Counted from the stretch's first letter, positions 6,547 through 15,869 are shown. The stretch: 51,379 nucleotides of DNA from Marinobacterium sp. (GCA_030602245.1 JAUWAC010000019.1:1-51379), one strand, 5' to 3'. Notes: generated from the letters alone by a model not told the origin. Program-made: numbers and translations.

Positions 6547-7371
6547 ATGAGTCTGAAACAGCCCGTCATATTGCTTGTTATCGATGGCCTCGCCGCATCA
6601 ACGGCGCGCGACTGCATGGGCTTCATGCACGCGCTGTGTGAAGCCGAGCAGGCCACCATCTACCGGATCGAGTCGGCCCTGCCTTCGCTGTCGAGGCCGC
6701 TGTATGAAACCCTGCTCACAGGTATCACCCCGGTCAACAGTGGGATCGTGCATAACGCCGTCGTGCGCCTGTCCAACCAGAGCAGCGTGTTCAGTCTGGC
6801 CCGCGCGTCTGGCCTGACGACCGCCGCCGCGGCCTATCACTGGTTCAGCGAGCTTTACAACCGTGCGCCCTACGTGCCCGAGCGGGACCGCTTCACCGAT
6901 GCCCCCGAGCTGCCGATCCAGCATGGCTGCTTCTATCACCTCGACCAGTATCCCGATGAGCACCTGTTGCTCGACGCCGACTGGCTGATCCGTCGCCATC
7001 GCCCGGATTTCATGCTGATTCACCCGATGAACGTGGACGATGCCGGGCATCGTGCCGGCTACGACAGCAGCCAGTATCGCAATGCCGCGCGCCGGATCGA
7101 TGGCTACCTGTCACACCACCTGCCGCGCTGGCGCGAGCGGGGCTACCAGATTCTGATCACCTCCGACCACGGCATGAACAATGATCGCAGCCACGGCGGC
7201 ACCCTCGCAGAAGAGCGCCAGGTGCCGCTGTGGGTGATCGGCGATGCCTTCAGCCACGACCCGCAGTGCAGCGTCCGGCAGACCGAAATTTGTGGCCTGT
7301 GCTGCGATCTGCTCGGCATTACCGGGCACGGCAAGCCGACCGCCACCGGCATGCTCAGGGAGGCACGATGA
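6547..7371 (+). CDS. alkaline phosphatase superfamily hydrolase (NPP/phosphonate-hydrolase-like), cytoplasmic
   Basis: The 274-residue protein has the metal-ligand pattern of the alkaline phosphatase superfamily, NPP/phosphonoacetate-hydrolase branch: Asp13 in LLVIDGL, a nucleophile in PSLSRPLYETLLTG that aligns with Ser49, Asp164 and His168 in DDAGH, Asp207-His208 in TSDHGM and His216 in SHGG. Family members hydrolyse phosphodiesters, phosphomonoesters or phosphonates using two zinc ions. There is no signal peptide, so it acts in the cytoplasm. Relatives of this type usually have Thr as nucleophile; Ser here is a difference. It overlaps the HAD gene by 4 bp and heads the transporter operon. 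From context it may process an imported phosphonate ester or conjugate. The substrate is unknown. Confidence 0.8.
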   Translation: MSLKQPVILLVIDGLAASTARDCMGFMHALCEAEQATIYRIESALPSLSRPLYETLLTGITPVNSGIVHNAVVRLSNQSSVFSLARASGLTTAAAAYHWFSELYNRAPYVPERDRFTDAPELPIQHGCFYHLDQYPDEHLLLDADWLIRRHRPDFMLIHPMNVDDAGHRAGYDSSQYRNAARRIDGYLSHHLPRWRERGYQILITSDHGMNNDRSHGGTLAEERQVPLWVIGDAFSHDPQCSVRQTEICGLCCDLLGITGHGKPTATGMLREAR

Positions 7372-8072
7372 GACTGGCGATTTTCGATCTGGACGACACG
7401 CTGATCGATGGCGATTCCGCATCGCTGTTCTGTCGCTATCTGGTCGACCGGCGCATCGCCGGGCCTGAGCTCCTGCATCAGGAAGCGGAGCTGATGCACG
7501 CCTACAACCATGGCGTCATGAATATGGCCGACTATATCGCGCTGACGACGGCACCGTTGCGCGCGCTGTCGGCCGAGATGCTGAACGCACTGGCAGCCGA
7601 CTTCGTGCACTCGCGTATCCTGCCACTGCATTACCCGCAGGCCCGCCGCCAGTTGCAGGCGCATCGCGCGGCGGGCGATCGCTGCCTGATCATCTCGGCC
7701 ACGGCCGATTTCATCGTCCGGCACGCGGCCGCCGCCCTCGGCGTCGCCGATGCGCTCGCCATCGATCTGGAGCGTGATGCCCGCGGCTGTCTGACCGGAC
7801 GCATTGAGGGCACCCCGAGCTTTCGCGAGGGCAAGGTGGTGCGCCTGCGCCAGTGGCTGGCGCAGGTGGATCAGTCCTTCTCCGGGTTCAGTTTCTACAG
7901 TGACTCCAGCAACGATCTGCCGCTGCTCGAGTTCGTCGATCGCCCCCATGCCGTCAATCCCGACCCCCGACTTGGAGCGCTGGCCCGCACGCGCAACTGG
8001 CCAGTGCTGCATTGGATGCGCGCCACCGAAACGTTCAAACCTCTAGACGCAAAGACAGGAGATCACCTGTAA
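7368..8072 (+). CDS. HAD superfamily IB phosphatase
   Basis: I choose ATG 7368, which overlaps the previous stop in ATGA, over longer frames; the product has 234 residues. HAD motif I is FDLDDTLIDGDS (Asp7, Asp9), motif II is LIISATADFIV, and motif III/IV is FYSDSSNDLPLLE. A helical cap follows motif I, as in subclass IB (SerB-like, HAD-SF-IB-hyp1 type). These enzymes remove phosphate from small cytoplasmic phosphomonoesters. The gene is translationally coupled to both neighbours (4-bp and 1-bp overlaps), so it probably acts on a product of the preceding hydrolase or of imported solute. The substrate is not predictable from sequence. Confidence 0.82.
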   Translation: MRLAIFDLDDTLIDGDSASLFCRYLVDRRIAGPELLHQEAELMHAYNHGVMNMADYIALTTAPLRALSAEMLNALAADFVHSRILPLHYPQARRQLQAHRAAGDRCLIISATADFIVRHAAAALGVADALAIDLERDARGCLTGRIEGTPSFREGKVVRLRQWLAQVDQSFSGFSFYSDSSNDLPLLEFVDRPHAVNPDPRLGALARTRNWPVLHWMRATETFKPLDAKTGDHL

Positions 8073-10117
8073 TGAGCAAGCGAATACTGACACTGGGCCT
8101 CGCCGCCCTGACCTCGATGCCGGTATGGGCAAACTGTCCGGCCGTGACCGGCCCCGACGCCGGCGGCACCTTCCCGCACCTGTTCGAACTTGACGCCTAT
8201 CAGCAGCAGCACAACTGTACGCTGAGCCTGCGCGCCAACCCGGCCATTGCCGAGCTCAACGCCCGCATTCAGGGCAACCCCGAGCTGCCGGCCAGCGTCG
8301 CCGAACGTCTGCCGAAGCAGCCGCTGGTCATCGCGCCCTATAGCCGCATCGGCCACTATGGCGGGGTACTGGATGGCATCTCCAAGGCCACCGAATCCGG
8401 CACCTCTGACCTGCTGTCCGTACGTCACGTCAACCTGCTGCGCTTCAGCGACGACCTCACCACCCTGGTGCCCAACGTGGCCAGCGACTGGGAGTGGAAT
8501 GAGGACTTCACCGAGCTGACGCTGACCCTGCGCGAAGGGCACAAGTGGTCTGACGGCGAGCCGTTCACCGCTGACGACATCGTGTTCTGGTACAACCACC
8601 TGATCATGGATAAGGCGATCACCGAATCACCGAAGGATCGTTTCCTGTCAGAGGGCAAACCCATGAAGGTCGAGGCGCTGAGCCCGACCCGGGTCCGCTT
8701 CACGCTGAACAGCCCGCGCCCCGGCCTGACCGCAATGTTCGCCAACGACTACGCGCAGCCGTTCCAGCCCAGGCACCTGCTGGGCCGCTTCCATCCCGCC
8801 ATCAACCCGGAGGCGGACGCGCTGGCCCGCTCACTCGGCTTTGACGACGGCTATGCCGCACTGAAGTTCTACTACGGTCAGTCCGACTGGAAAGACGTAC
8901 CGACGCCGCTGCTCAAGGATCAGGAGCAGGTCAAGCGCCTGCTGGCAGCCGGATTTCCCGCCGTCACGCCGACGCTGGAATCCCATATCGTCGTCGAAGA
9001 CACGCTGGAAGGCCGTCGTCTGGTGGCCAACCCGTACTTCTTCCAGGTCGACACCGCCGGCAACCAGCTGCCGTACATCAACGAGATCCGCGAGGTTTAT
9101 ATCGGCGATGAAGATATCCAGACTGCCAAGCTGATCGCCGGTGAAGTCGATTACAAGGCGCAGGCGGTCAACCTGACCTCGGCGCCGGTACTGCTGGAAA
9201 ACCGCCAGCAGGGCAACTACGAGGTAGCGCTGCGGCCAACCATCGGCATGTCCACGATCGCGTTCAACCTGACCGACAAGGACCCCGAGAAGCGCGCCCT
9301 CTTCAACGAGCCGGACTTCCGCCGTGCCATGTCACTGGGGATGGATCGCAACCGCATCAACGAAGTGGCCTACTTCGGTCTCGGCAAGCCGATGCAGTAC
9401 ACCGCCTTCGATGCCGATACCGCGCCGTTCGTGACCGAGGCGCAGAAGAGCGCCTACACCGAGTACGACCCGCAGCGAGCGAAGGCGCTGCTGGATCAGA
9501 TCGGCCTCAAAGATCAGGACGGCGACGGCTGGCGTGACCTGCCGTCGGGCAAGCGGTTCGAACTCGATATCCGCTACGCGACTCAGGGTATTGCCACCAA
9601 GGTGGTCGAGATCATCAGCGCCAGCTGGCGTGATCTGGGGGTTCGCACCTCGATGAAAGAGGTGACTTCCGACGAGTACCGCAACTCGCAGACCGCCAAC
9701 GATCTGAGCGTACTGAGCTGGAGCATGGGCCGCCCGCTGGCGGTACTGGCCAGCGATACCTCCTGGCTGCTGCCGCCGTACGGCACCTTCTTCGATCTGC
9801 GCACCGGCATGGAATGGGCGCGCTATCTCGAAACCGACGGTGCCGAGGGTATCCAGCCGCCGCAGTCGGTGCTGGATATGAAGCCGCTGGCCAACGCCTT
9901 CACCCAGCAGGCACTGGGCTCCGAGGCGTCAGTCGAGATCGGCAGCAAGATTGCGCAGCTCACCGTCGATGACCTGTTCATCATCGGCACCGCGAAGGCC
10001 GTTTCACCGATCTACTACAGCAAGAAACTGCAGAACTTCGAAGTCCCGAAAACCTCTTCCTACGACTACTACCGCATGTATCCGTACCTGCCATCACAGT
10101 GGTACCTGGAAGAGTAA
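8072..10117 (+). CDS. ABC transporter periplasmic binding protein, family 5
   Basis: The start is ATG 8072, sharing a base with the previous stop (TAATG); AGGAGATCACC gives a good RBS. The 681-residue product has a Sec signal peptide (MSKRILTLGLAALTSMPVWA, cleaved near residue 20) and a full SBP_bac_5 domain with the typical LREGHKWSDGEPFTADDIVFWY and FRRAMSLGMDRNRINEVAYFG motifs. Family-5 proteins bind oligopeptides and other bulky solutes; the length is nearer to YejA/microcin-C-type proteins than to DppA. It delivers solute to the permease and ATPase genes that follow. Its place beside phnWX suggests a phosphonate-containing ligand, which is inference. Confidence 0.9.
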   Translation: MSKRILTLGLAALTSMPVWANCPAVTGPDAGGTFPHLFELDAYQQQHNCTLSLRANPAIAELNARIQGNPELPASVAERLPKQPLVIAPYSRIGHYGGVLDGISKATESGTSDLLSVRHVNLLRFSDDLTTLVPNVASDWEWNEDFTELTLTLREGHKWSDGEPFTADDIVFWYNHLIMDKAITESPKDRFLSEGKPMKVEALSPTRVRFTLNSPRPGLTAMFANDYAQPFQPRHLLGRFHPAINPEADALARSLGFDDGYAALKFYYGQSDWKDVPTPLLKDQEQVKRLLAAGFPAVTPTLESHIVVEDTLEGRRLVANPYFFQVDTAGNQLPYINEIREVYIGDEDIQTAKLIAGEVDYKAQAVNLTSAPVLLENRQQGNYEVALRPTIGMSTIAFNLTDKDPEKRALFNEPDFRRAMSLGMDRNRINEVAYFGLGKPMQYTAFDADTAPFVTEAQKSAYTEYDPQRAKALLDQIGLKDQDGDGWRDLPSGKRFELDIRYATQGIATKVVEIISASWRDLGVRTSMKEVTSDEYRNSQTANDLSVLSWSMGRPLAVLASDTSWLLPPYGTFFDLRTGMEWARYLETDGAEGIQPPQSVLDMKPLANAFTQQALGSEASVEIGSKIAQLTVDDLFIIGTAKAVSPIYYSKKLQNFEVPKTSSYDYYRMYPYLPSQWYLEE

Positions 10118-10174
10118 GAGGTCACGCCCCGGCTGCCGCCGCAGCCGGGGCTGCCTCCGGATCGGAATACCGCC

Positions 10175-11365
10175 ATGTACGAATTCCTGACCAATACCTG
10201 GCTGCTGTGGCTGCTCAGCACCAGCGCAGCGCTGCTGTGGTGGCGCAGCCGTGTCAGCCAGCTGTTCCGTTATATCTACCATCGCTACCTGCTGGCGCTT
10301 GGCACCCTGATGCTGGTCAGTGCCATCGTGTTCAGCCTGATGGAAGTGCTGCCCGGCGACTGCGCCGAAAAGATGATCGCCTACAAGAACACCCAGGGCG
10401 AGGTGATCACCCAGGCACAGATCGATGCCGAACGCGCACGCATGGGGCTGGATCGACCGCTGGCCGTGCGCTGGGCAGACTGGGTCTCTGATCTGACCCT
10501 CAAGGGCGACCTCGGCTTCAGCTGCTCCAAGCGGCAATCAGTCAATGCCGCACTGGGCGATCGGTTCTGGATCAGTTTCGGTTTCTGTATCGCGGGCCTG
10601 CTGTTTGCGTATCTGATCGCGGTCCCGTTCGGCATTCTGTCTGCCTGGTCGCTGAACAAACCCTGGCTGGACCGCAAGGCCCATCACGCACCGGCGCGCC
10701 GCCTGCGCAACAGCCTGGGACTTGCGCTGAGCAAGTGCATGGACCTGCAGCTGCGCCTGATCAGCTACCTGGGCCTTGCACTGCCCAACTTCCTGCTCGC
10801 GCTGAGCATCATTCTGCTCTACGTCTTCGCCGGCGAACCGACCCCGACCGGGCTGTTCTCGGAGCAGTGGCAGGGCCAGCCCTGGTTTGCCGCCAGCGGC
10901 TTTCAGTGGGGCAAACTGCAGGATTTCCTCGGCCACATCTGGCTGCCGATTCTGGTTATCGGCTGGGCCGCCACGGCCCTGCAACTGCAGACCGTGCGCG
11001 CACTGGTGGTCGATGAATCCAACAAACTCTATGTCGAGGCCGCACGGGCGCGCGGGATCGACGGCGTCCGCCTCTGGGCCCGCTATCCGGTCAAACACTC
11101 GATCAGCCCGCTGTTCAACTCGGTCGGGTTCGACTTCCAGCGCATTTTCAACGATCTGCCGATTGTCGCCGTGGTCATCGGCCTGACCGATGCCGCTGCA
11201 CTGCTGATCGAAGCGCTGGCCATGACCAACGATCAGGAGCTGGCCGCCGGCATCCTGTTTCTGGTCGCGCTGGCCGTTATCAGCATGAACTTCATCACCG
11301 ATGTGGTGCTGGCGATCGTCGACCCGCGGGTGCGCAACAGCGTCATGCAAGGGGGAGGGCACTGA
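10175..11365 (+). CDS. ABC transporter permease (YejB/DppB-like)
   Basis: This 396-residue inner-membrane protein has an N-terminal anchor (about 8-24, then 34-55), a periplasmic loop, and a BPD_transp_1 permease domain with several TM segments. The coupling (EAA) loop is YVEAARARGIDGVRLWARYPVKHS. The YRYLLALGTLMLVSAIVFSLMEVLPGD region matches the start of YejB-type permeases. The first TM segment before it is an unusual N-terminal extension. It begins 57 bp after the binding-protein gene and ends 1 bp before the second permease, so it belongs to the same operon. Confidence 0.9.
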   Translation: MYEFLTNTWLLWLLSTSAALLWWRSRVSQLFRYIYHRYLLALGTLMLVSAIVFSLMEVLPGDCAEKMIAYKNTQGEVITQAQIDAERARMGLDRPLAVRWADWVSDLTLKGDLGFSCSKRQSVNAALGDRFWISFGFCIAGLLFAYLIAVPFGILSAWSLNKPWLDRKAHHAPARRLRNSLGLALSKCMDLQLRLISYLGLALPNFLLALSIILLYVFAGEPTPTGLFSEQWQGQPWFAASGFQWGKLQDFLGHIWLPILVIGWAATALQLQTVRALVVDESNKLYVEAARARGIDGVRLWARYPVKHSISPLFNSVGFDFQRIFNDLPIVAVVIGLTDAAALLIEALAMTNDQELAAGILFLVALAVISMNFITDVVLAIVDPRVRNSVMQGGGH

Positions 11366-11366
11366 C

Positions 11367-12602
11367 ATGATCAGTTTGATTTCACGCCTGCACCGCCGCG
11401 GGCAGGATCGCTCGGAACAGTATTTCACGGCCGGCCAGTTTGCCCTGATCCGCGCCCGCTTCCTGCGCAACACCACCGGGGTGATCGCCGGCACGTTGCT
11501 GAGCGCGCTGGTACTGATCGGCTTCTTTGCGCCGTTTTTTTCGCCCAATGCACCCGGCATTGAGGGCGCCAACCCGGACTATCGGCGCGGTGCACCGCAG
11601 GCGGTCCGGTTCTGCGATGCCAACGGCTGTTCGCTGCGCCCTTTCACCTATACCTATGTCAGAGAAACCCCGAAGCTGGATCTGTCCAGCCTCGCCGGCG
11701 GGGATCTCAGTGCACTGGATGCACTGACCGCCAGCGGCGGTCTCAACGCCTCGGCACAGAGCCGCTATGTCGAGCAGACCGACCAGCGCCGCTATCTGCA
11801 GTTCTGGGTTTCGGGCTGGGAATACAGCTTGTTCAGCATCGACTGGCTCGGCATCGATATCCGCTCCGATATCCACCTGTTCGGCGTCGAGCAGGGCCAG
11901 ATTCATCTGTTCGGCACCGATGAGGACGGCAAGGACGTATTCAGCCGCACCCTGCACGCGATCTGGGTCACGATCAGCATTGCCGTGGTGGCGCTGATCG
12001 TAAAGCTGATCACCTCGCTGCTGGTCGGCGGCATCAGCGGCTATTTCGGCGGCCGGGTCGACGCGGTGCTGATGGCCATCACCGAAGCGGTGCGGGTGAT
12101 TCCGCCAATCCCGATCTATCTCGCCTGTGCGGTGGCGCTGTCTCAGATCGAGCTGACCCCGGTGCAGCGCTACTTTGCCATCGCCGTGATGATCGGCGCG
12201 CTCGATTTCACCACGCTGGGGCGCCGGCTGCGCACCCATATTCTCACCGAGCGCAATCAGGATTACGTGCTCGCCGCGCGCCTGTCCGGCGCCAGCACCG
12301 GGCGCATTATCTGGCGCCATCTGGTACCCAGTTTTTCCAGCTACATCATCGTCGATACGCTGATCAACTTCCCCTATGTGATTCTGGCGGAAACCAGCCT
12401 CAGCTTTCTCGGCCTGGGCCTGACCGAGCCGGTCAACAGCCTCGGCGTGCTGCTGCAAAAAGCGCAGGATCCGGATATCCAGCAGAACATGGTCTGGCAG
12501 TTTGCCCCAGTGGGCGTGTTCGTGCTGCTGATCATGGCGTTCGTTTTCGTCGGTGATGCTCTCAGAGATGCCGCAGACCCCTATTCGGAGCGCAGACGAT
12601 GA
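11367..12602 (+). CDS. ABC transporter permease (YejE/DppC-like)
   Basis: I start at ATG 11367, one base after the previous stop and preceded by GGGGGAGGGC as RBS; the product is 411 residues. It has an N-terminal OppC-type segment (RFLRNTTGVIAGTLLSALVLIGFFAPFFSP), a large periplasmic insertion (about 60-180) like YejE, and the permease domain with coupling loop DYVLAARLSGASTGRIIWRHLVPS. It forms the heterodimeric channel with the preceding permease. The 3' end overlaps the ATPase gene by 4 bp. Confidence 0.9.
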   Translation: MISLISRLHRRGQDRSEQYFTAGQFALIRARFLRNTTGVIAGTLLSALVLIGFFAPFFSPNAPGIEGANPDYRRGAPQAVRFCDANGCSLRPFTYTYVRETPKLDLSSLAGGDLSALDALTASGGLNASAQSRYVEQTDQRRYLQFWVSGWEYSLFSIDWLGIDIRSDIHLFGVEQGQIHLFGTDEDGKDVFSRTLHAIWVTISIAVVALIVKLITSLLVGGISGYFGGRVDAVLMAITEAVRVIPPIPIYLACAVALSQIELTPVQRYFAIAVMIGALDFTTLGRRLRTHILTERNQDYVLAARLSGASTGRIIWRHLVPSFSSYIIVDTLINFPYVILAETSLSFLGLGLTEPVNSLGVLLQKAQDPDIQQNMVWQFAPVGVFVLLIMAFVFVGDALRDAADPYSERRR

Positions 12603-14287
12603 GCCTTCCAGAAATGTTTTCCGAACCACTGCTTGAAATTCGTGACCTGAGCATCGACTTCCACACCCCGGAAGGGCACCACCGTGCCGTCGACGGGCTC
12701 AATCTGAATCTGCAACCCGGCGAGGTGATGGGACTGGTCGGCGAGAGTGGCTCCGGCAAGTCGATCAGCGCCAAAAGCATCATGCGCATGCTGCCGAGCA
12801 ATGCCGAGCTGACGCCGCAAAGCCGTATCCGACTGCACACCGGCAAGCACTGGGTCAACGTCAACGCGCTGCACGGCCGCGATCTGCGTCTGGTCCGCGG
12901 CGGTCAGGTATCGATGATTTTTCAGGAGCCGATGGCCAGCTTTGCACCGGCCATTCGCGTCGGCGACCAGGTCGTCGAGACCATTCAGCTGCATACCGGC
13001 GCCGACTACGCCAGCGCCCGTCGTCAGGGCATCGAACTGTTTGATCGCGTCGGTATCCGCCAACCCGAGAAGCGCTTCGACCAGTACGTATTCGAGCTCT
13101 CCGGCGGCATGCGCCAGCGCGCGATGATCGCACTGGCGCTGTCGACGCGACCGCGCCTGCTGATTGCCGACGAGCCGACCACCGCACTGGATGTCACGGT
13201 GCAGGCGCAAGTACTCGAACTGATGCTGGAGCTGCGCGAACAGTTCGGCATGGCGATGCTGTTCATCACCCATGATCTGGGCGTGATCTCGCGGATCGCC
13301 GACAACCTGACGGTGATGCAACAGGGACGCGTGGTCGAATCCGGCAGCTGCAACAAAGTGCTGTTCGCGCCGGAGCACGACTACACGCGGCGGCTGCTCG
13401 ATGCCCTGCCGCAGCTGGACAACCTGCCGCCGGCACCGGCCAAGACACCGGCCCCGCTGGTCAGCATACGGGATCTGTCGATTCGCTATCCCGCCAGCGG
13501 CCCGGGACAACAGCCGTTTCAGGCGGTCAGCGGGATCGATCTGGATCTGCCCGCCGGTCAGATCATCGGGCTGGTCGGCGAAAGCGGCTCCGGCAAAACC
13601 TCACTGGGCAAGGCACTGCTCGGCGCCGCGCCGATCAGCCAGGGCGAGGTCTGTTATCGGTTTGACTCACCGCTGACGCTGAGCGCCGGCCGGCGTGTTC
13701 GGCGCAAACCGCTGGCGCGGATGGCCCAGCTGGTGTTTCAGGACCCGTACAGCTCACTGAACCCGCGCATGACGGTGCGTGACATCATCGCCGAGCCGCT
13801 GCTGGCGTTGGGCCTGTGCCGCAACAAGGCAGAAGTGGACCAGCGTGTGCTGGAGGTCGCCAGACGCTGCCATCTGGATGTCACGCACCTGCGCCGTTTC
13901 CCGCACGCCTTCTCCGGCGGCCAGCGGCAGCGCATCAGCATCGCCCGTGCACTGGTGGTAAACCCGCGCTTCATCGTCGCCGATGAGGCAGTCGCCGCAC
14001 TGGATGTCTCGATTCAGGCAGATATTCTGGCCCTGCTGAAGTCGCTGCGTGACGAGATGGGACTGACCATCCTGTTCATCTCCCACGACCTGAGCGTGGT
14101 GGCGAACCTGTGCGATCACGTCTGCGTCATGCAGCACGGCCAGCTGGTCGAGCAGGGCAGCGTACGGGATATCTTCCTGAATCCACAGCAGGCGTACACA
14201 CGCACGCTGATCGGCGCTATCCCGACGCTGCAGCCTCCCGCCGAGCGGGCGCTGCCCGTAGCGATCGAGGTCAGCCCCCGTGCGTGA
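12599..14287 (+). CDS. ABC transporter ATP-binding protein, two fused ATPase domains (YejF-like)
   Basis: The 562-residue protein contains two complete ATPase domains. The first has Walker A GESGSGKS at 48-55, signature LSGGMRQR and Walker B LLIADEPTTALD. The second has Walker A GESGSGKT at about 327-334, signature FSGGQRQR and a Walker B ending FIVADEAVAALD, where the usual Pro of DEP is Ala. The fused layout is that of YejF and related peptide importers. It powers the transporter encoded just upstream (4-bp overlap). The LysR gene overlaps its end by 8 bp. Confidence 0.92.
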   Translation: MSLPEMFSEPLLEIRDLSIDFHTPEGHHRAVDGLNLNLQPGEVMGLVGESGSGKSISAKSIMRMLPSNAELTPQSRIRLHTGKHWVNVNALHGRDLRLVRGGQVSMIFQEPMASFAPAIRVGDQVVETIQLHTGADYASARRQGIELFDRVGIRQPEKRFDQYVFELSGGMRQRAMIALALSTRPRLLIADEPTTALDVTVQAQVLELMLELREQFGMAMLFITHDLGVISRIADNLTVMQQGRVVESGSCNKVLFAPEHDYTRRLLDALPQLDNLPPAPAKTPAPLVSIRDLSIRYPASGPGQQPFQAVSGIDLDLPAGQIIGLVGESGSGKTSLGKALLGAAPISQGEVCYRFDSPLTLSAGRRVRRKPLARMAQLVFQDPYSSLNPRMTVRDIIAEPLLALGLCRNKAEVDQRVLEVARRCHLDVTHLRRFPHAFSGGQRQRISIARALVVNPRFIVADEAVAALDVSIQADILALLKSLRDEMGLTILFISHDLSVVANLCDHVCVMQHGQLVEQGSVRDIFLNPQQAYTRTLIGAIPTLQPPAERALPVAIEVSPRA

Positions 14288-15227
14288 TGCCGACCTGTCA
14301 CTGCCCGAGATCCGCACCTTCAACGCGATCGTTCAGGCCGGCAATTTTACCCGAGCCGCACAACAACTGGGGGTCAGTCAGCCGGCGGTCACGGCACAGA
14401 TTCGCAAGCTCGAAGCGCGTTTTTGCGGCCCGCTGCTGGAGCGCGTCAGCCACGGCGCCCGGCTGACCGAGCTGGGCCAGCGGCTGTACCGCATCACGGC
14501 GCAGTTTCATGAGCTGGATCGCCATGTGCGCGCGCTGATCGCGCCGGAAAACGAGGGACGCTTCGACGAAATCCGCATCGCCACCGCCTCGCCGCTGGTG
14601 TTCATGCCGTTAATCGCACGCTTCGTTCAGGCGTACCCCGAGGTCGCCTTGCGGCTGCACACGGCAACGACCCATGAGTGTCATCAGGTACTCACAGAGC
14701 GCGACGTGGATATCGGCCTGTTTCCGATGCACTGGGACGATAAACGCCTGTCGCGGCTCGCCTACCGCGAGCATCATCTGATTGCGATTGTTCCGCAGCT
14801 GCATCCGCTGGCACAGCGCGGATCGCTGTCACTGCACGACCTGAACGGCGAGCCACTGATCTTTTCGCGTCACTACTCCTACACCCAGCAGCTGCTCGAA
14901 ACCCTGGCCCAGCAGGCCGGGGTCACGCTGAAATCCAGTATCCTGATCGACTCGCGCACCGATATCTGCGAGGCAGTGTCGTACGGACTGGGCATCGGTT
15001 TCGCACTCAGAGGTGATATTCCGCCACAGGGCCACTATGTGATCGTGCCGATCAGGGAAGCCGCCGAAACCGTGACCGAGCATGTGGTCTGGCTCAAGCG
15101 CCGCGCCGAGCTGCCGGAGGTGCGCTGTTTCGTCGAGCTGGCGATGCATGAATATAACAGCGGCCAGCCGCAAGATGCCGCCGCGCCGTCTACTCCACTT
15201 AACGTGCCCGACGGAATGTCAGATTGA
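14280..15227 (+). CDS. LysR family transcriptional regulator
   Basis: The 315-residue protein has the LysR winged helix-turn-helix (about 5-65; FTRAAQQLGVSQPAVTAQIRKLE) and a periplasmic-binding-like effector domain (about 95-300). The likely start is GTG 14280, inside the last codons of the ATPase gene (8-bp overlap), so translation is coupled. Being the last gene of the phosphonate operon makes a role in AEP or transporter regulation likely. Such regulators are common next to phnW in Vibrio and Pseudomonas. Its 3' end overlaps alkB tail-to-tail by 29 bp. Confidence 0.88.
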   Translation: MRDADLSLPEIRTFNAIVQAGNFTRAAQQLGVSQPAVTAQIRKLEARFCGPLLERVSHGARLTELGQRLYRITAQFHELDRHVRALIAPENEGRFDEIRIATASPLVFMPLIARFVQAYPEVALRLHTATTHECHQVLTERDVDIGLFPMHWDDKRLSRLAYREHHLIAIVPQLHPLAQRGSLSLHDLNGEPLIFSRHYSYTQQLLETLAQQAGVTLKSSILIDSRTDICEAVSYGLGIGFALRGDIPPQGHYVIVPIREAAETVTEHVVWLKRRAELPEVRCFVELAMHEYNSGQPQDAAAPSTPLNVPDGMSD

Positions 15228-15864
15228 GGCGCCACTCGCCGAGCAGCGGATGGCGGCCCGGTCGGAGCGGCGCGACGCCGTGATAAACCAGCCGTGACGG
15301 ACCGCCCCAGACCATCAGATCGCCGTGCATCAGACCGATGCGCCGAACCGGGTCGCTGCGCTGCAGACCGCCCCAGAGAAAGATCGCCGGCAGTCCCAGC
15401 GACAGGGATACGATCGGCTGACTGAAGTCGCGCTCATCGCGATCCTGATGCAGTCCCATTTTCGCGCCCGGCCGGTAGCCGTTGATCAGGCAGCAGTCGG
15501 GCGCGAAATCAGCAAACCCCGCCTGCCGCGCACCGTCCTGTGCCAGCTGCCGTAACAGCGGCGGCATCTCCGGCCAGGGCTGTCCACTGACCGGATCCCG
15601 CTCGCTGTAGCCGTAGCCGGCGCGATCACTGATCCAGCCGTAGCGACCACAGCTGGCCGTTTCGACCGACATCCAGTGCCCACCACGGGTCTGCAGCCGA
15701 CGCAACGGAGCCTGCCGCACCAGTCGGCGCAACAACGCAACAATCGCCTCAGCACGGCGTGTATCGACGAATCCCGGCAACAGCCATGCCGAATCGGCTA
15801 TCTGTTGTGGGGGACGCGGCGGCAGCTCGGTGTCAGAAAACAGATCAAACGTCATCGCGGGCAT
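15199..15864 (-). CDS. alkB: AlkB-type 2-oxoglutarate-dependent DNA/RNA demethylase
   Basis: AlkB repairs 1-methyladenine and 3-methylcytosine by Fe(II)/2-oxoglutarate-dependent oxidation. The 221-residue protein shows NGYRPGAKMGLHQDRDE with iron ligands His139 and Asp141, third ligand His195 in YHGV, and Arg212/Arg218 in WRLNLTFRR for 2-oxoglutarate and substrate. Length and motifs fit the single-domain AlkB family. The start at 15864 lies 14 bp from a DnaA box of the origin region, so alkB is transcribed away from oriC. It converges with the LysR gene and overlaps its end. Confidence 0.9.
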   Translation of the reverse strand: MPAMTFDLFSDTELPPRPPQQIADSAWLLPGFVDTRRAEAIVALLRRLVRQAPLRRLQTRGGHWMSVETASCGRYGWISDRAGYGYSERDPVSGQPWPEMPPLLRQLAQDGARQAGFADFAPDCCLINGYRPGAKMGLHQDRDERDFSQPIVSLSLGLPAIFLWGGLQRSDPVRRIGLMHGDLMVWGGPSRLVYHGVAPLRPGRHPLLGEWRLNLTFRRAR

Positions 15865-15869
15865 GACCC

